A stretch of DNA of 19,223 nt, taken from NCBI GenBank assembly GCA_945903675.1, contig CAMDOP010000027.1:1-19223 (forward strand), in the 5' to 3' direction. Source of the DNA: Crenothrix polyspora (GTDB taxonomy: Bacteria; Pseudomonadota; Gammaproteobacteria; Methylococcales; Methylomonadaceae). Positions 1-7,918 of the stretch are shown in pieces. Position 1 is the stretch's first letter. Each line of letters begins with the position of its first letter. A program made the position numbers and the translations under genes. Under the pieces are notes generated by a model that was not told the DNA's origin, ran no database searches, and saw only the letters and a list, made by a program, of their open reading frames with translations.

Positions 1-161
1 CCCAGTCCTGCTGAAAAATGACCGCCGGATATACTCACGGTATGGGTTAAATAATCACGCAACTCTTTGGCCAACGGCTTTAATTGATCTTTACTTAAAT
101 TACGCACATCAGCGGGGCTGTTGATATTATTAAGTAGTGGGTAATTAAGTAATGTTTTCAT
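1..161 (-). CDS. dxs: 1-deoxy-D-xylulose-5-phosphate synthase, N-terminal fragment
   Basis: Dxs condenses pyruvate and glyceraldehyde-3-phosphate with thiamine diphosphate, the first step of the MEP isoprenoid pathway in the cytoplasm. Only the first 53 codons are inside the window; the gene continues past the left edge. The visible residues match the conserved Dxs amino terminus: YPLL, then NSPADVRNLS, then LAKELRDYL, then a SGGHFSAGLG-type segment, which in the family contains a histidine at the thiamine-diphosphate site. The start is the ATG at 161-159; no strong Shine-Dalgarno is seen before it. It lies 138 bases downstream of hpnO on the same strand, with no clear terminator between, so it may be read through from the hopanoid operon. 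That placement would couple isoprenoid precursor supply to hopanoid synthesis (inference). Confidence 0.85.
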   Translation of the reverse strand, partial: MKTLLNYPLLNNINSPADVRNLSKDQLKPLAKELRDYLTHTVSISGGHFSAGL

Positions 162-299
162 AATAGTTAGTGTGGTTCTCGTATGAACATCAGGTTGATG
201 CACAAACGAAGTAGGGCAGCAACATTGAAATATAAGTTAGTTAACGTTTATTAATATTGTCGCATGACGCTATTAACGGGGGTGTTTACTTCTTTATAT

Positions 300-1688
300 T
301 TAAGCTTTTTTATTCTTTAATGCGTGACTCGCTAAATTCTTACCTAAATCCCATATTGAGCCTGGTATTTGATGGGTGTCGGCAATTGCTTTGTCAAATG
401 AGTTAACAATATTGTCACGATCTTTTTGCGTCAATATTAACGGTGGCAGCAATTTAACCACATTCATTCCATGTCCGGCCACTTGAGTTAGTATGTGGTG
501 CTCTTTAAATAGTGGAATAGTAATCATTTGACAGAATAGGCCTTTATTCGCAGCTTCTAACATGGCCCAAGCCGCTTTCAGTTTTAAGCTTTTAGGCGAA
601 TTAAATTCAACCGCTATCATCATTCCCTTGCCACGAGCTTCTTTAAGAAATTCGTATTTGCCTGATAAGGCATTAAGGCTGTTAATAATATCTGTGCCTA
701 CTGCTAAACTATTTTCGACTAATTTTTCATTTTCTATCACATGTAATGTCGCTAAACCAGCCGCCATAGCCATATTGTTTTTACCAAAAGTAGAGCCATG
801 TACCACTGCTCTATCCATGCGATTAAAGACGGTATCCATGATCTTTTCTGTCATCGCTACTCCGCCTACGGGGACAAAACCACCTGAAAGTGCTTTAGCC
901 ATACAAATCATATCTGGCTTAACGCCCCAATGATCAATTGCCCAAAATTTTCCTGTTCTACCTATGCCTGTTTGTACTTCATCGGCTACAAACAAGGTGC
1001 CGTATTTTTTACATAGGCGTTCTACTTCAGGTAAATAATTATCATCTGGTATATTTACACCTTTACCTTGTATAGGTTCTACAATGAAGGCGGCAACATC
1101 TTTATTACTGAGTGCTGCTTCTAAAGCTTCTAAGTTATTAAAAGGCACTGAAACACAGCCGGGTAATAAGGGGCCAAAACCTTCACGGAATATTTTCTCG
1201 CCCATTAAAGATAATGAGCCCATAGTCAGTCCATGGTAACCATGATCGCAAAATACAATTTTGTCGCGTTTAGTCGTATAGCGAGCAAATTTAATCGCAG
1301 ATTCAACGGCTTCAGTACCAGAATTACAAAAAAACATTTTGTTAATATTTTCTGGCGTTGTTTTTAATAGCTCTTTTGCCAGTAAACCACTTAAGATCGA
1401 TACATCTAATTGCACAAGATTAGGCAACTCTAATGTTAATGTTTCTTGTAGCGCCTTAATAACCGTAGGATGATTGCGTCCAATCGCAAAAACCCCAAAA
1501 CCACTATATAAATCTAAAAACTCAGTGCCTTCTTGATCATATAGGTATTGCCCAACTGCACGTTGATAATGTCTGTCATAACCAATGGTTTGTAGCATGC
1601 GTACCATTTGTTTATTGAGATATTGCTCATGCAAATCAAATTTATCAGTACTGTGTTGAGCAAATAGTTCGGCGATGCTAAAAGTCAT
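300..1688 (-). CDS. hpnO: HpnO-type class III aminotransferase (amino-bacteriohopanepolyol synthesis)
   Basis: This is a PLP-dependent class III (ornithine/acetylornithine-like) aminotransferase of 462 residues. The fold markers are SGTEA at 123-127 for phosphate binding, DEVQTG from residue 236 with the PLP-pyridine aspartate at D236, and the Schiff-base lysine K265 in MAKALSGG. The roughly 40 residues before the core domain and the extended carboxyl end suit the HpnO subgroup rather than ArgD. HpnO is known to install the C35 amino group of aminobacteriohopanetriol and related polyols, acting on the product left after HpnG. Assignment to HpnO rather than another class III enzyme rests largely on position: it sits 15 bases downstream of hpnG in the same transcript as shc. 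The ATG at 1688 has no good Shine-Dalgarno, so translation may depend on coupling to hpnG. Confidence 0.85.
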   Translation of the reverse strand: MTFSIAELFAQHSTDKFDLHEQYLNKQMVRMLQTIGYDRHYQRAVGQYLYDQEGTEFLDLYSGFGVFAIGRNHPTVIKALQETLTLELPNLVQLDVSILSGLLAKELLKTTPENINKMFFCNSGTEAVESAIKFARYTTKRDKIVFCDHGYHGLTMGSLSLMGEKIFREGFGPLLPGCVSVPFNNLEALEAALSNKDVAAFIVEPIQGKGVNIPDDNYLPEVERLCKKYGTLFVADEVQTGIGRTGKFWAIDHWGVKPDMICMAKALSGGFVPVGGVAMTEKIMDTVFNRMDRAVVHGSTFGKNNMAMAAGLATLHVIENEKLVENSLAVGTDIINSLNALSGKYEFLKEARGKGMMIAVEFNSPKSLKLKAAWAMLEAANKGLFCQMITIPLFKEHHILTQVAGHGMNVVKLLPPLILTQKDRDNIVNSFDKAIADTHQIPGSIWDLGKNLASHALKNKKA

Positions 1689-1703
1689 AATAGTAAAGTT
1701 GGA

Positions 1704-2465
1704 TTAAAGGCTAAAGTTAATATTGATTGGTGAGTCTACTGGTTGCGTTTCTTGAAAGAGAGTTACAGTATCAATATGTTTGGCAATGAGTTTTAAGGTT
1801 TTTGTTGCCGATTTAAAATGTAATCCTAGCCTAATTAATCCAGGTAATTCTGCGGGATGGTTTGCTAGGTAAAGCAATAGCTTGCTTAGTGATACTTCGC
1901 CTTGTTCATTAAGCGATTTAGAAATAGCTAAAGGTAAGTTCATCTCTACTGGGTCAGCGATCACTCGAATGGCTAAAAAGGGGAATGTATGTCGATTTGC
2001 CACTTTAGCTATCGCTATACTCTCCATATCTAAGGCGATAGCGTTAGTATTGATATGTATTTGTTTCTTATGTTCGCTAGAAGAAACAATGCTTTTACTT
2101 TCTGCTAAGCAGCCACTATGTACTTTTACAAAAGGGGATAATAATTCTTTTGTATGTAGATGCCAATTAGCATTCATTTTCAATGGTACAGCGATACTTT
2201 CTTCGGTAGAGATCAATTCATTTGCTAGCATTAAATCACCTGGTTTTAATGTTTCGCTAAGAGCTGCAGCACAGCCCCAACTAATTAATTTTGTTGCGCC
2301 TTGAGAAATAAGGTATTCAGTTGCAGAGCTAGCATTGATAGGCCCAGTACCAGAATAGATAACTAATACGTTATTGCTTATTAAACAACTACTCCCTTTA
2401 ATCAATTTGTTTGACGTAAGAGTGCTAAGTTCTTCAGGTAGCGCAACAACGATTCCTGTTATCAC
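1704..2465 (-). CDS. hpnG: HpnG, hopanoid-associated nucleosidase/phosphorylase
   Basis: A 253-residue member of the PNP/MTAN nucleoside phosphorylase superfamily. HpnG is known to remove adenine from adenosylhopane, giving a ribosyl- or phosphoribosyl-hopane that becomes bacteriohopanepolyols. Visible features are an amino-terminal beta strand ending in ALPEE (8-12), the glycine-rich SGTGPINA segment (38-45) that starts the phosphate or ribose pocket, WGCAAAL (63-69), the ALDMES segment (144-149) whose Met-Glu contacts ribose in the family, and a base-site aspartate candidate D171 in RVIADP. The start is GTG at 2465-2463 and overlaps the shc TGA by four bases (GTGA), which points to translational coupling. 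It shares the order shc-hpnG-hpnO with other hopanoid producers. The family call is strong; whether phosphate or water is the acceptor cannot be told from sequence. Confidence 0.9.
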   Translation of the reverse strand: MITGIVVALPEELSTLTSNKLIKGSSCLISNNVLVIYSGTGPINASSATEYLISQGATKLISWGCAAALSETLKPGDLMLANELISTEESIAVPLKMNANWHLHTKELLSPFVKVHSGCLAESKSIVSSSEHKKQIHINTNAIALDMESIAIAKVANRHTFPFLAIRVIADPVEMNLPLAISKSLNEQGEVSLSKLLLYLANHPAELPGLIRLGLHFKSATKTLKLIAKHIDTVTLFQETQPVDSPININFSL

Positions 2466-4426
2466 TTGTTAATCAGTTCGTTGCGATAACGTGCAAGTGC
2501 CCAAAGCGGAAAAAACTTGTCATAACCATGGTATTTAAGATAAAACACTTTTGGAAAGCCAGGTGCAGTAAAGCACTTATCATCCCATACGCCACCCGCT
2601 TGCTGATTACGTAAAATAAAATCAATTCCCGCAGCAACTTCTGGGCAATGTACTTCACCAGCGGCCATTAAACCTAATAACGCCCAAGATGTTTGGAATG
2701 CAGTACTAAAGTGATAACGGCCGCTTTTCTTTTTGTCGTGATAACTATAATTGTCTTCGCCCCAGCCACCATCTTCACGTTGCATAGTCTTTAGCCAGTT
2801 AACGGCTTTAATATACATAGGGTCGTTTTTAGGCAGATCTGTTTGTTCTAAGCCTAATAGTGTCGACCAAGTACCATAAATGTAGTTGGTGCCCCAGCGA
2901 CCAAACCAAGAGCCATCTGTTTCTTGTTCGTCTCGTAGGTATTGAATAGTGCGTTCTAACGCAGGTCTATATTCATCGTGATTTTGAGCGACCTTTGCCA
3001 TTAACATTGCGCAGCGTGCGCTGACATCAGAAGTAGGAGGATCTAACAGTGCTCCATGGTCAGCAAAAGGGATTTCGTCTAAATAATAATGTGTATTATC
3101 GACATCGAAGGCGCCATAGCCACCATTTTTTGATTGCATACCTACTATCCAGCGGGTAGCTCGATGTATTGATTCATCTAAATGGGGTAAATTTGAGTCG
3201 GCCATTGCAAAAGCAACGACGGCTGTGTCATCCACATCAGGATAATGGGGGTTTTCAAATTGAAAAGCCCAGCCACCACCCTCTAAATTGGGCTTAGAAA
3301 TACGCCAATCACCAGGTTCATCGGATAGTTGTTTACTTTTAAGCCATTCATAAGCACGTGTTAGTGCTGTTTGGCTAATCGGTGTTTGATTTTTATCTGC
3401 TTCTTGTAACGCTAAAGCGGCAAGTGCGGTATCCCATACGGGTGATAAACAGGGTTGGCAGTAAGCATCAAGTTCATTGATAACTAATAGTTTATCGATC
3501 GCTTTGCGGGCAATTCTAATGTGCCCATGATCTTCAGGTGTTTCTAATAGTAATAGGGCTTCATAAGCGGCCATCATGGCTGGACAGATGCCGCCTAAAC
3601 CGTCTTCACCATTCAATCGCTCTATAATCCATTCTTTTGCTTTAGTAATAGCTAATTCATGTGCTTTTTTAGGGATTAGAGGTCGAGTCGTACGTCCTAA
3701 ATAATCTAAGCCTAAAAATATTTTATTGAGTAAGGTGCGCTCAGGAAAATAATGATGCTCTTCATCTGGATGCGTAACAAAAATTTCCAGTATGCTAACG
3801 TTGCTTGGATTTTTGGCGGTAGCTTTTAGTGTGCATAGTATAAACAACGGTACCATAACGGTTCTTGACCAGTAGGCGACTTTGTCTAGATGAAACGGAA
3901 ACCAACTCGGAAATAACATGATCTCTACAGGAATGTAGGGAACTCCACGCCAAGGTATTTGTTTGAATTTAGCGAGTTCTATGCGTGTGAATACATTGGC
4001 TTTTGCTGCGCCACCATGACTGAGTATGTAATTTCTTAACCTAGTCATGTGGTTAGCTTCAGGTAAGTCGCCGGCTAACTTTAAAGCGTAATAAACTTTA
4101 ACGCAGCAGCTAATATCTCCGGGTCCACCTGTGAAGAGGGGGTAACTGCCATCTTCAGATTGTCTGGGTCTTAAGTAGTTGGCTATTTTTGCCTGTAGTT
4201 GTTCATCAATTTCACCCAAATAGTGCATCATTAAGATGTATTCGGAGGGTATGGTGCAGTCTGCTTCAAGTTCGAATACCCAGTAACCGTCTTTGTCTTG
4301 TTTCTTTAATAAACTATCTTGAGCTTTGCTGATTGCCTTATTAATATCGTAGGATTTTGAATAAATAGTTGTAGATGAGCTGCTTGTATTTCCAGTCGAA
4401 GTTGTTGTATTTGAATCAGTAAACAT
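2462..4426 (-). CDS. shc: Squalene-hopene cyclase
   Basis: Shc cyclises squalene to hopene and hopanol at the membrane. With the chosen start the protein is 654 residues, normal for the family. The class II terpene cyclase acid motif DVDD is at 397-400 and is intact. QW-type repeats that brace the alpha-alpha barrels are recognisable from Q43 (QDKDGYW), Q431, Q501, Q549 (QREDGGWGE) and Q608. The reading frame extends seven codons upstream to a TTG. I chose the ATG at 4426 because AAGGA sits seven bases before it, overlapping the TAA stop of the squalene synthase gene, and the gap between the two genes is then 10 bases. The amino terminus has an unusual Ser/Thr-rich low-complexity stretch (about residues 4-20) before the first domain. 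It ends by overlapping hpnG by four bases. Confidence 0.97.
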   Translation of the reverse strand: MFTDSNTTTSTGNTSSSSTTIYSKSYDINKAISKAQDSLLKKQDKDGYWVFELEADCTIPSEYILMMHYLGEIDEQLQAKIANYLRPRQSEDGSYPLFTGGPGDISCCVKVYYALKLAGDLPEANHMTRLRNYILSHGGAAKANVFTRIELAKFKQIPWRGVPYIPVEIMLFPSWFPFHLDKVAYWSRTVMVPLFILCTLKATAKNPSNVSILEIFVTHPDEEHHYFPERTLLNKIFLGLDYLGRTTRPLIPKKAHELAITKAKEWIIERLNGEDGLGGICPAMMAAYEALLLLETPEDHGHIRIARKAIDKLLVINELDAYCQPCLSPVWDTALAALALQEADKNQTPISQTALTRAYEWLKSKQLSDEPGDWRISKPNLEGGGWAFQFENPHYPDVDDTAVVAFAMADSNLPHLDESIHRATRWIVGMQSKNGGYGAFDVDNTHYYLDEIPFADHGALLDPPTSDVSARCAMLMAKVAQNHDEYRPALERTIQYLRDEQETDGSWFGRWGTNYIYGTWSTLLGLEQTDLPKNDPMYIKAVNWLKTMQREDGGWGEDNYSYHDKKKSGRYHFSTAFQTSWALLGLMAAGEVHCPEVAAGIDFILRNQQAGGVWDDKCFTAPGFPKVFYLKYHGYDKFFPLWALARYRNELINK

Positions 4427-4436
4427 AACGACGTCC

Positions 4437-5537
4437 TTAAAGGTCAAAGTTAGCTTTTGAGGAATTAACTGAATAGCTCCAATTTGGAGTTTTTAACTCA
4501 CGACTACTTAAATTAAATAGTAGAGATAATAATGTATTATTGCTGCCTATAAGTCGCGTGGAAAGTATGGTGGCTTTAACACTATTGCGTGTAATTTTGA
4601 CTTGATTGGCATGAGTAAAATCTAAGTTTTGCTTGATTTTTCTTAGAGTCAAAATCGCCATGCCTAGAGCCCATAAACAAAAGTTGCGTATGCCTGTTTC
4701 ATGAGCGGGTATTTTTTGTGTATAGAGTAAGGCATTGTGCAGATGTTCTTGGGCAATACCAATTAGGTGAGCTAAGCCAACTCTAAATTGTTCGTTGTTT
4801 GTTTCGATACTTAACTTATTAAGGTCAAAGCCAGTTTCATTAAATATATCTTGTGGAAGCCAGCAAACACCGCGATGAGCATCATCCCATATATCTTTTA
4901 AGATATTGGTCATTTGTAGACCTTGCCCAAATGAAACTGATAATGTTAATAGCTCATCTTTATGTAAAGCAATTTCGGTGGAATAATGGCAAAATAATTT
5001 AGCTAACATTTCGCCAACACAACCAGCGACGTAATAACAATATTTATCTAAATCGGCAAGTGTTTCTAAACCGCCCTTTAAATCTTTAGCCTGAAATATT
5101 GGCATGCCTTCTGCCATGGTTTCAACGCACTGAGCTAATGCTTGGATTTGATCAGGATCAAAGCTATGTGTAATTTGTATGACTCTGGGTAATACATGGA
5201 TCAGCGTATGTTCTGCAGGAATAGTTTGTTCAGAGAGGAGGGGCGCAATGTCAATTGCAAAAGGCTCTGCATTGACGCCTGTTTTTACTACATCAATAAA
5301 GTCTGTGCAAAATTGCTTTTTTTGCAATACCGATAATGAAACTTCGTCTTCAATAGTATCAACTATACGACATAATAAGTAAGCGTTAGCAACTACACTG
5401 TAAAGTTTGGTAGGAAGTTGCGGGATAGTCAGAGCAAATGTTCTGGATACACCTTCAAGTAGCAGTGACTGAAAGTCATTATCCGATAATTGGCTCAATG
5501 ATTTTGGATTGTCCAAGGATATTTGCGTTTCGCTCAT
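4437..5537 (-). CDS. sqs: Squalene synthase (farnesyl-diphosphate farnesyltransferase type)
   Basis: Joins two farnesyl diphosphates head-to-head to make squalene, the substrate of the cyclase encoded next. From the chosen ATG it is 366 residues. Class I prenyl-transferase features are LLEGVSRTFALTIPQLP near the amino end, a first aspartate-rich motif DTIED at 60-64, a YVAGCVGEML helix, and a second motif D215xxxD219 inside NILKDIWDD. It is longer than the roughly 280-residue HpnC or HpnD proteins and stands alone, with no HpnC/HpnD/HpnE set, so one enzyme probably does both half-reactions (inference). The frame stays open to a TTG at 5672, which would add 45 residues with no family resemblance. 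A plausible promoter lies inside that extension and ends about 40 bases before the chosen ATG. Phytoene synthase is a less likely alternative because the neighbour is shc. Confidence 0.85.
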   Translation of the reverse strand: MSETQISLDNPKSLSQLSDNDFQSLLLEGVSRTFALTIPQLPTKLYSVVANAYLLCRIVDTIEDEVSLSVLQKKQFCTDFIDVVKTGVNAEPFAIDIAPLLSEQTIPAEHTLIHVLPRVIQITHSFDPDQIQALAQCVETMAEGMPIFQAKDLKGGLETLADLDKYCYYVAGCVGEMLAKLFCHYSTEIALHKDELLTLSVSFGQGLQMTNILKDIWDDAHRGVCWLPQDIFNETGFDLNKLSIETNNEQFRVGLAHLIGIAQEHLHNALLYTQKIPAHETGIRNFCLWALGMAILTLRKIKQNLDFTHANQVKITRNSVKATILSTRLIGSNNTLLSLLFNLSSRELKTPNWSYSVNSSKANFDL

Positions 5538-5584
5538 TATACAATTGATGTCTATCAGGTTAGATGGTAGGTTAATTAAAGGCA

Positions 5585-5613
5585 ATAATAGCTTGTTTGT
5601 TGGTAATTTGCAA
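5585..5613 (-). promoter_or_regulatory. Candidate sigma-70 promoter for the squalene synthase-shc-hpnG-hpnO operon
   Basis: On the minus strand the -35-like TTGCAA (5613-5608) and -10-like TATTAT (5590-5585) are exactly 17 bases apart, matching 4 of 6 and 5 of 6 consensus positions. The predicted start near 5578 would leave about 40 bases of leader before the ATG at 5537. A second hexamer, TATAAT, directly overlaps that ATG (5542-5537) but has no matching -35 at normal spacing. This is a pattern match only. Confidence 0.35.
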
Positions 5614-5958
5614 AGCAATGTTGTTTTGTTGTCACCATCCCTGATTAGCTGGGCTTTGTTGGCAATATTCAATAATTAAAACAGTTATTTAAGAAGGTAT
5701 GTTGTATTTAAACAAATTACCGTAATATTTAGTCTGTTGAGGCACTGTAATAGATAATTTAGTAAAAATATGGAGTCCTTTGTAAAAAGATAGTATTCTA
5801 GTCAACATAAGATAAGCGGTTGTATTATATAGTTGCTAAGTTTATTTAAAGTATTTTTATATAATTAAATCTTAGAAGGCTTTGATTTACTGGCACGGTA
5901 TGTTTTGTTGTTTATTTGATACATGGTTATTGTTCCGCTATATCTAGGCGGTATTTGA
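5614..5958. other. Divergent control region between squalene synthase and hpnH
   Basis: No gene of recognisable family occupies this AT-rich stretch, which separates the two divergent hopanoid transcripts. On the plus strand TATAAT at 5860-5865 is a possible -10 for hpnH, but the bases 17 upstream (around 5837-5842) match -35 poorly. TATTAT at 5823-5828 is another weak -10. Both frames that extend into it (from squalene synthase on the minus strand and from hpnH on the plus strand) use TTG starts and lack family resemblance, so I treat it as non-coding. No terminator or riboswitch fold was recognised. Confidence 0.5.
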
Positions 5959-5980
5959 ATGATCAATTTAATTTGATCAT
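5959..5980. promoter_or_regulatory. Inverted repeat in the hpnH leader (possible operator)
   Basis: Two perfect 8-base arms, ATGATCAA (5959-5966) and TTGATCAT (5973-5980), flank a six-base AT spacer. The element ends 31 bases before the chosen hpnH GTG. Its 22-base symmetric shape is typical of a dimeric repressor site, but it would also fold as a short RNA hairpin. No regulator is encoded nearby, so the binder is unknown. Confidence 0.4.
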
Positions 5981-5999
5981 AAATGGTTTATTAATTTTT

Positions 6000-6014
6000 G
6001 AGGGTTTACGCGTG
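6000..6014 (+). promoter_or_regulatory. Shine-Dalgarno that fixes the hpnH GTG start
   Basis: GAGGG at 6000-6004 is followed by a seven-base spacer and GTG at 6012-6014. From there the protein begins GVPLRQQ, which matches the usual HpnH amino terminus. The frame is open 32 codons further upstream, but those codons do not resemble the family. Confidence 0.75.
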
Positions 6015-7109
6015 GGAGTTCCTTTACGTCAGCAGTTTGCAGTAGGTAGTTATTTAATTAAACAAAAGCTGAGAGGTGTTAAAAAATACCCTTTAGTTCT
6101 TATGTTAGAGCCATTATTTCGTTGTAATTTGGCTTGTGCAGGCTGCGGAAAAATAGATTATCCAGATGATATATTGGATCAGCGTTTATCTTTCGAAGAA
6201 TGTATGCAGGCTGTTGATGAGTGTAATGCCCCTATGGTATCCATACCCGGTGGAGAGCCACTGATACATAAGGAAATGCCAGAAATTGTAGCGGGTATAG
6301 TTGCTCGTAAGAAATTTGTCTACTTATGTACCAATGCTTTGTTATTGAAAAAACGTATTGATGATTATACGCCATCCCCTTATTTGACTTTTTCAATTCA
6401 TTTAGATGGTATGCAAGAAAGACATGACACTTCTGTTTGCCAAGAAGGTGTTTTTGAGCGTGCTGTTGAAGCTATTAAATTGGCATTAGAAAAAGGTTTT
6501 AGAGTTACTGTAAATTGCACTCTCTTTCAAGGTGAAAATGCTCAAGAAGTCTCAGACTTTTTAGATTATGCAATGGAATTGGGCGTAGAAGGTGTCACTA
6601 TTGCACCTGGCTTTAGTTATGAGCGTGCACCTGCTCAAGATGTATTTATTAAAGGCAAAGATGTAAAAGATTTATTTCGAGGCATTTTTAGAATCGGTAA
6701 AAATCGCAAATGGAAATTAAACCATTCATCACTATATCTTGACTATTTAGCCGGTAATCAAAATTATGAATGCACACCTTGGGGTAATCCAACCAGAAAT
6801 GTATTTGGTTGGCAAAAACCTTGTTATTTATTAGCGGATGAAGGTTATGTCGATAGTTTTCAAGAATTGCTGGATACCACGCCTTGGGAAAAATATGGCA
6901 ACGTTAATAATTCTAAGTGCGCAAGCTGCATGGCTCATTGTGGTTATGAGGCGACAGCCGTTGAAGATATGTTAAAGCATCCTTTAAAGGCTTTATGGAC
7001 GTCTATTAGAGGCCCTAAAACTGAAGGTGAAATGGTTCCTGAGCCAACGCCGCAATATGTTGAAGCACCTATATCTACTCTTGCCGGTATTCCTATCAGA
7101 GTTGAGTGA
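6012..7109 (+). CDS. hpnH: HpnH, radical SAM adenosylhopane synthase
   Basis: HpnH is the radical SAM enzyme that adds the 5'-deoxyadenosyl group of SAM to diploptene, giving adenosylhopane, the first committed step of the C5 side chain. The protein is 365 residues. The CX3CX2C cluster motif is at C38, C42 and C45 in RCNLACAGC, preceded by YPLVLMLEPLF. A GGEP motif (SIPGGEPL) follows, which contacts SAM. Further cysteines near the carboxyl end (ECTPWG, QKPCYL, KCASCMAHCG) suggest an additional metal or stabilising site, as seen across this family. The start is GTG with a strong Shine-Dalgarno. It is divergent from the shc operon and heads the hpnH-hpnM-mlaA group, though the 181-base gap before hpnM holds a second candidate promoter. 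Confidence 0.96.
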   Translation: MGVPLRQQFAVGSYLIKQKLRGVKKYPLVLMLEPLFRCNLACAGCGKIDYPDDILDQRLSFEECMQAVDECNAPMVSIPGGEPLIHKEMPEIVAGIVARKKFVYLCTNALLLKKRIDDYTPSPYLTFSIHLDGMQERHDTSVCQEGVFERAVEAIKLALEKGFRVTVNCTLFQGENAQEVSDFLDYAMELGVEGVTIAPGFSYERAPAQDVFIKGKDVKDLFRGIFRIGKNRKWKLNHSSLYLDYLAGNQNYECTPWGNPTRNVFGWQKPCYLLADEGYVDSFQELLDTTPWEKYGNVNNSKCASCMAHCGYEATAVEDMLKHPLKALWTSIRGPKTEGEMVPEPTPQYVEAPISTLAGIPIRVE

Positions 7110-7211
7110 TTGTAGTTTCGCTTAAGAACGTTATTCGCTACTTCAATAATCATAAGATTAGGGTTTTAGCGGATAAAGACTTAAGTTATAGTCATTATTA
7201 ATGACGATTTC

Positions 7212-7233
7212 TTGTCTGCGTAGACAATATAAT
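7212..7233 (+). promoter_or_regulatory. Palindrome abutting a TATAAT box upstream of hpnM
   Basis: TTGTCT (7212-7217) and AGACAA (7222-7227) are perfect inverted arms around GCGT. The second arm is followed immediately by TATAAT (7228-7233). The palindrome therefore sits where the -35/-10 spacer would be, and the -35 itself (around GATTTC) is poor. That layout suits a regulator-dependent promoter for hpnM and mlaA (inference). Confidence 0.4.
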
Positions 7234-7290
7234 GTTTAGTTTCTCCCTTGTTAAGTAACGTAAGGGCCGCTTTGTTTTAAGGATTCGGTT

Positions 7291-7908
7291 GTGATTTTAA
7301 AAAAAATAAGTCTAGTTATTGTGTTTATGATGTCGATGCTAACAACATCGGCGATTTTTGCGCAGGATGATATAGGCTTAACGGCAAAGCAAGTAGTTGA
7401 GAAGTTTCAGTCAGAATTGATTGCCGTTATGAAGGATGGTAAGAAATTAGGTTACGCAGGTCGTTATGAGAAGTTATCTGATCCTATATCCAACAGTCAT
7501 GACTTAGCTAAAATTGCTCGTATCGTAGTCGGTAAGGAATGGGAAAAACTATCTGAAGATCAGCAGCAAAAATTAACTGATATTTTTATACGTTTAAGTA
7601 TTTCATCTTATGCGCATAACTTTAACGATTATTCTGGAGAATCTTTTGGTTTTGATTCTGAAGAGGAGACAACAAGAGGTGGTGTCGTTGTTCATAGTCA
7701 TCTTGTTATCCCAAATGATAAGCCGGTTAAGTTTGATTACATGCTTAAAGAAAAAGGCAATAGCTGGCGCATTATAAATATCATCGCTAACGGTGTAAGT
7801 GATTTAGCCTTGAAAAGATCTGAATATACTACTATATTACAGCGCGAAGGTTTTGATGTCTTAATGACCAAAATTAACGAAAAAATAGATAGTTATTCAA
7901 AATTATAA
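7291..7908 (+). CDS. hpnM: HpnM, MlaC/Ttg2D-like periplasmic lipid-binding protein
   Basis: A 205-residue exported protein of the MlaC (toluene tolerance Ttg2D) family. Family members carry phospholipid between outer-membrane MlaA and the inner-membrane MlaFEDB transporter; the hopanoid-linked subgroup is called HpnM. The signal peptide is clear: KK at 4-5, a hydrophobic core to about residue 20, and a probable cut after A24 (AIFA/Q). The mature part shows the family pattern VVEKFQSELIAVMKDG, then the Y-A-G-RYEKL region, a helix about WEKLSEDQQQKL, and SWRIINIIANGVSDLALKR near the end, which is diagnostic. The start is GTG, supported by AAGGA seven bases upstream. It is 10 bases from mlaA and probably co-translated with it. 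No mlaF, mlaE or mlaD genes are present here. Confidence 0.88.
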   Translation: MILKKISLVIVFMMSMLTTSAIFAQDDIGLTAKQVVEKFQSELIAVMKDGKKLGYAGRYEKLSDPISNSHDLAKIARIVVGKEWEKLSEDQQQKLTDIFIRLSISSYAHNFNDYSGESFGFDSEEETTRGGVVVHSHLVIPNDKPVKFDYMLKEKGNSWRIINIIANGVSDLALKRSEYTTILQREGFDVLMTKINEKIDSYSKL

Positions 7909-7918
7909 GCTAGAGCCT

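Noticed and set aside
562..933. Plus-strand reading frame antisense to hpnO
   Set aside because: No family resemblance; it lies wholly inside a clear aminotransferase gene whose motifs are intact.
1882..2304. Plus-strand 140-codon frame antisense to hpnG
   Set aside because: It is a shadow of hpnG, rich in Ser/Ile/Leu from antisense codons, with no ribosome-binding site.
4427..4447. TTG start giving shc seven more residues
   Set aside because: The ATG at 4426 has AAGGA at ideal spacing, while the TTG has none and would overlap the previous gene by 11 bases.
5916..6011. TTG start giving hpnH 32 more residues
   Set aside because: The added residues do not match the family; the GTG at 6012 has GAGGG seven bases upstream and matches the usual HpnH start.
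6944..7153. Minus-strand 69-codon frame over the hpnH 3' end
   Set aside because: Overlaps the conserved cysteine-rich end of hpnH and shows no family features.
7245..7266. CCCTT/AAGGG inverted repeat just before hpnM as a terminator for hpnH
   Set aside because: The stem is only five pairs with a 12-base loop and has no T-run; it is also too close to the hpnM ribosome-binding site to be convincing.
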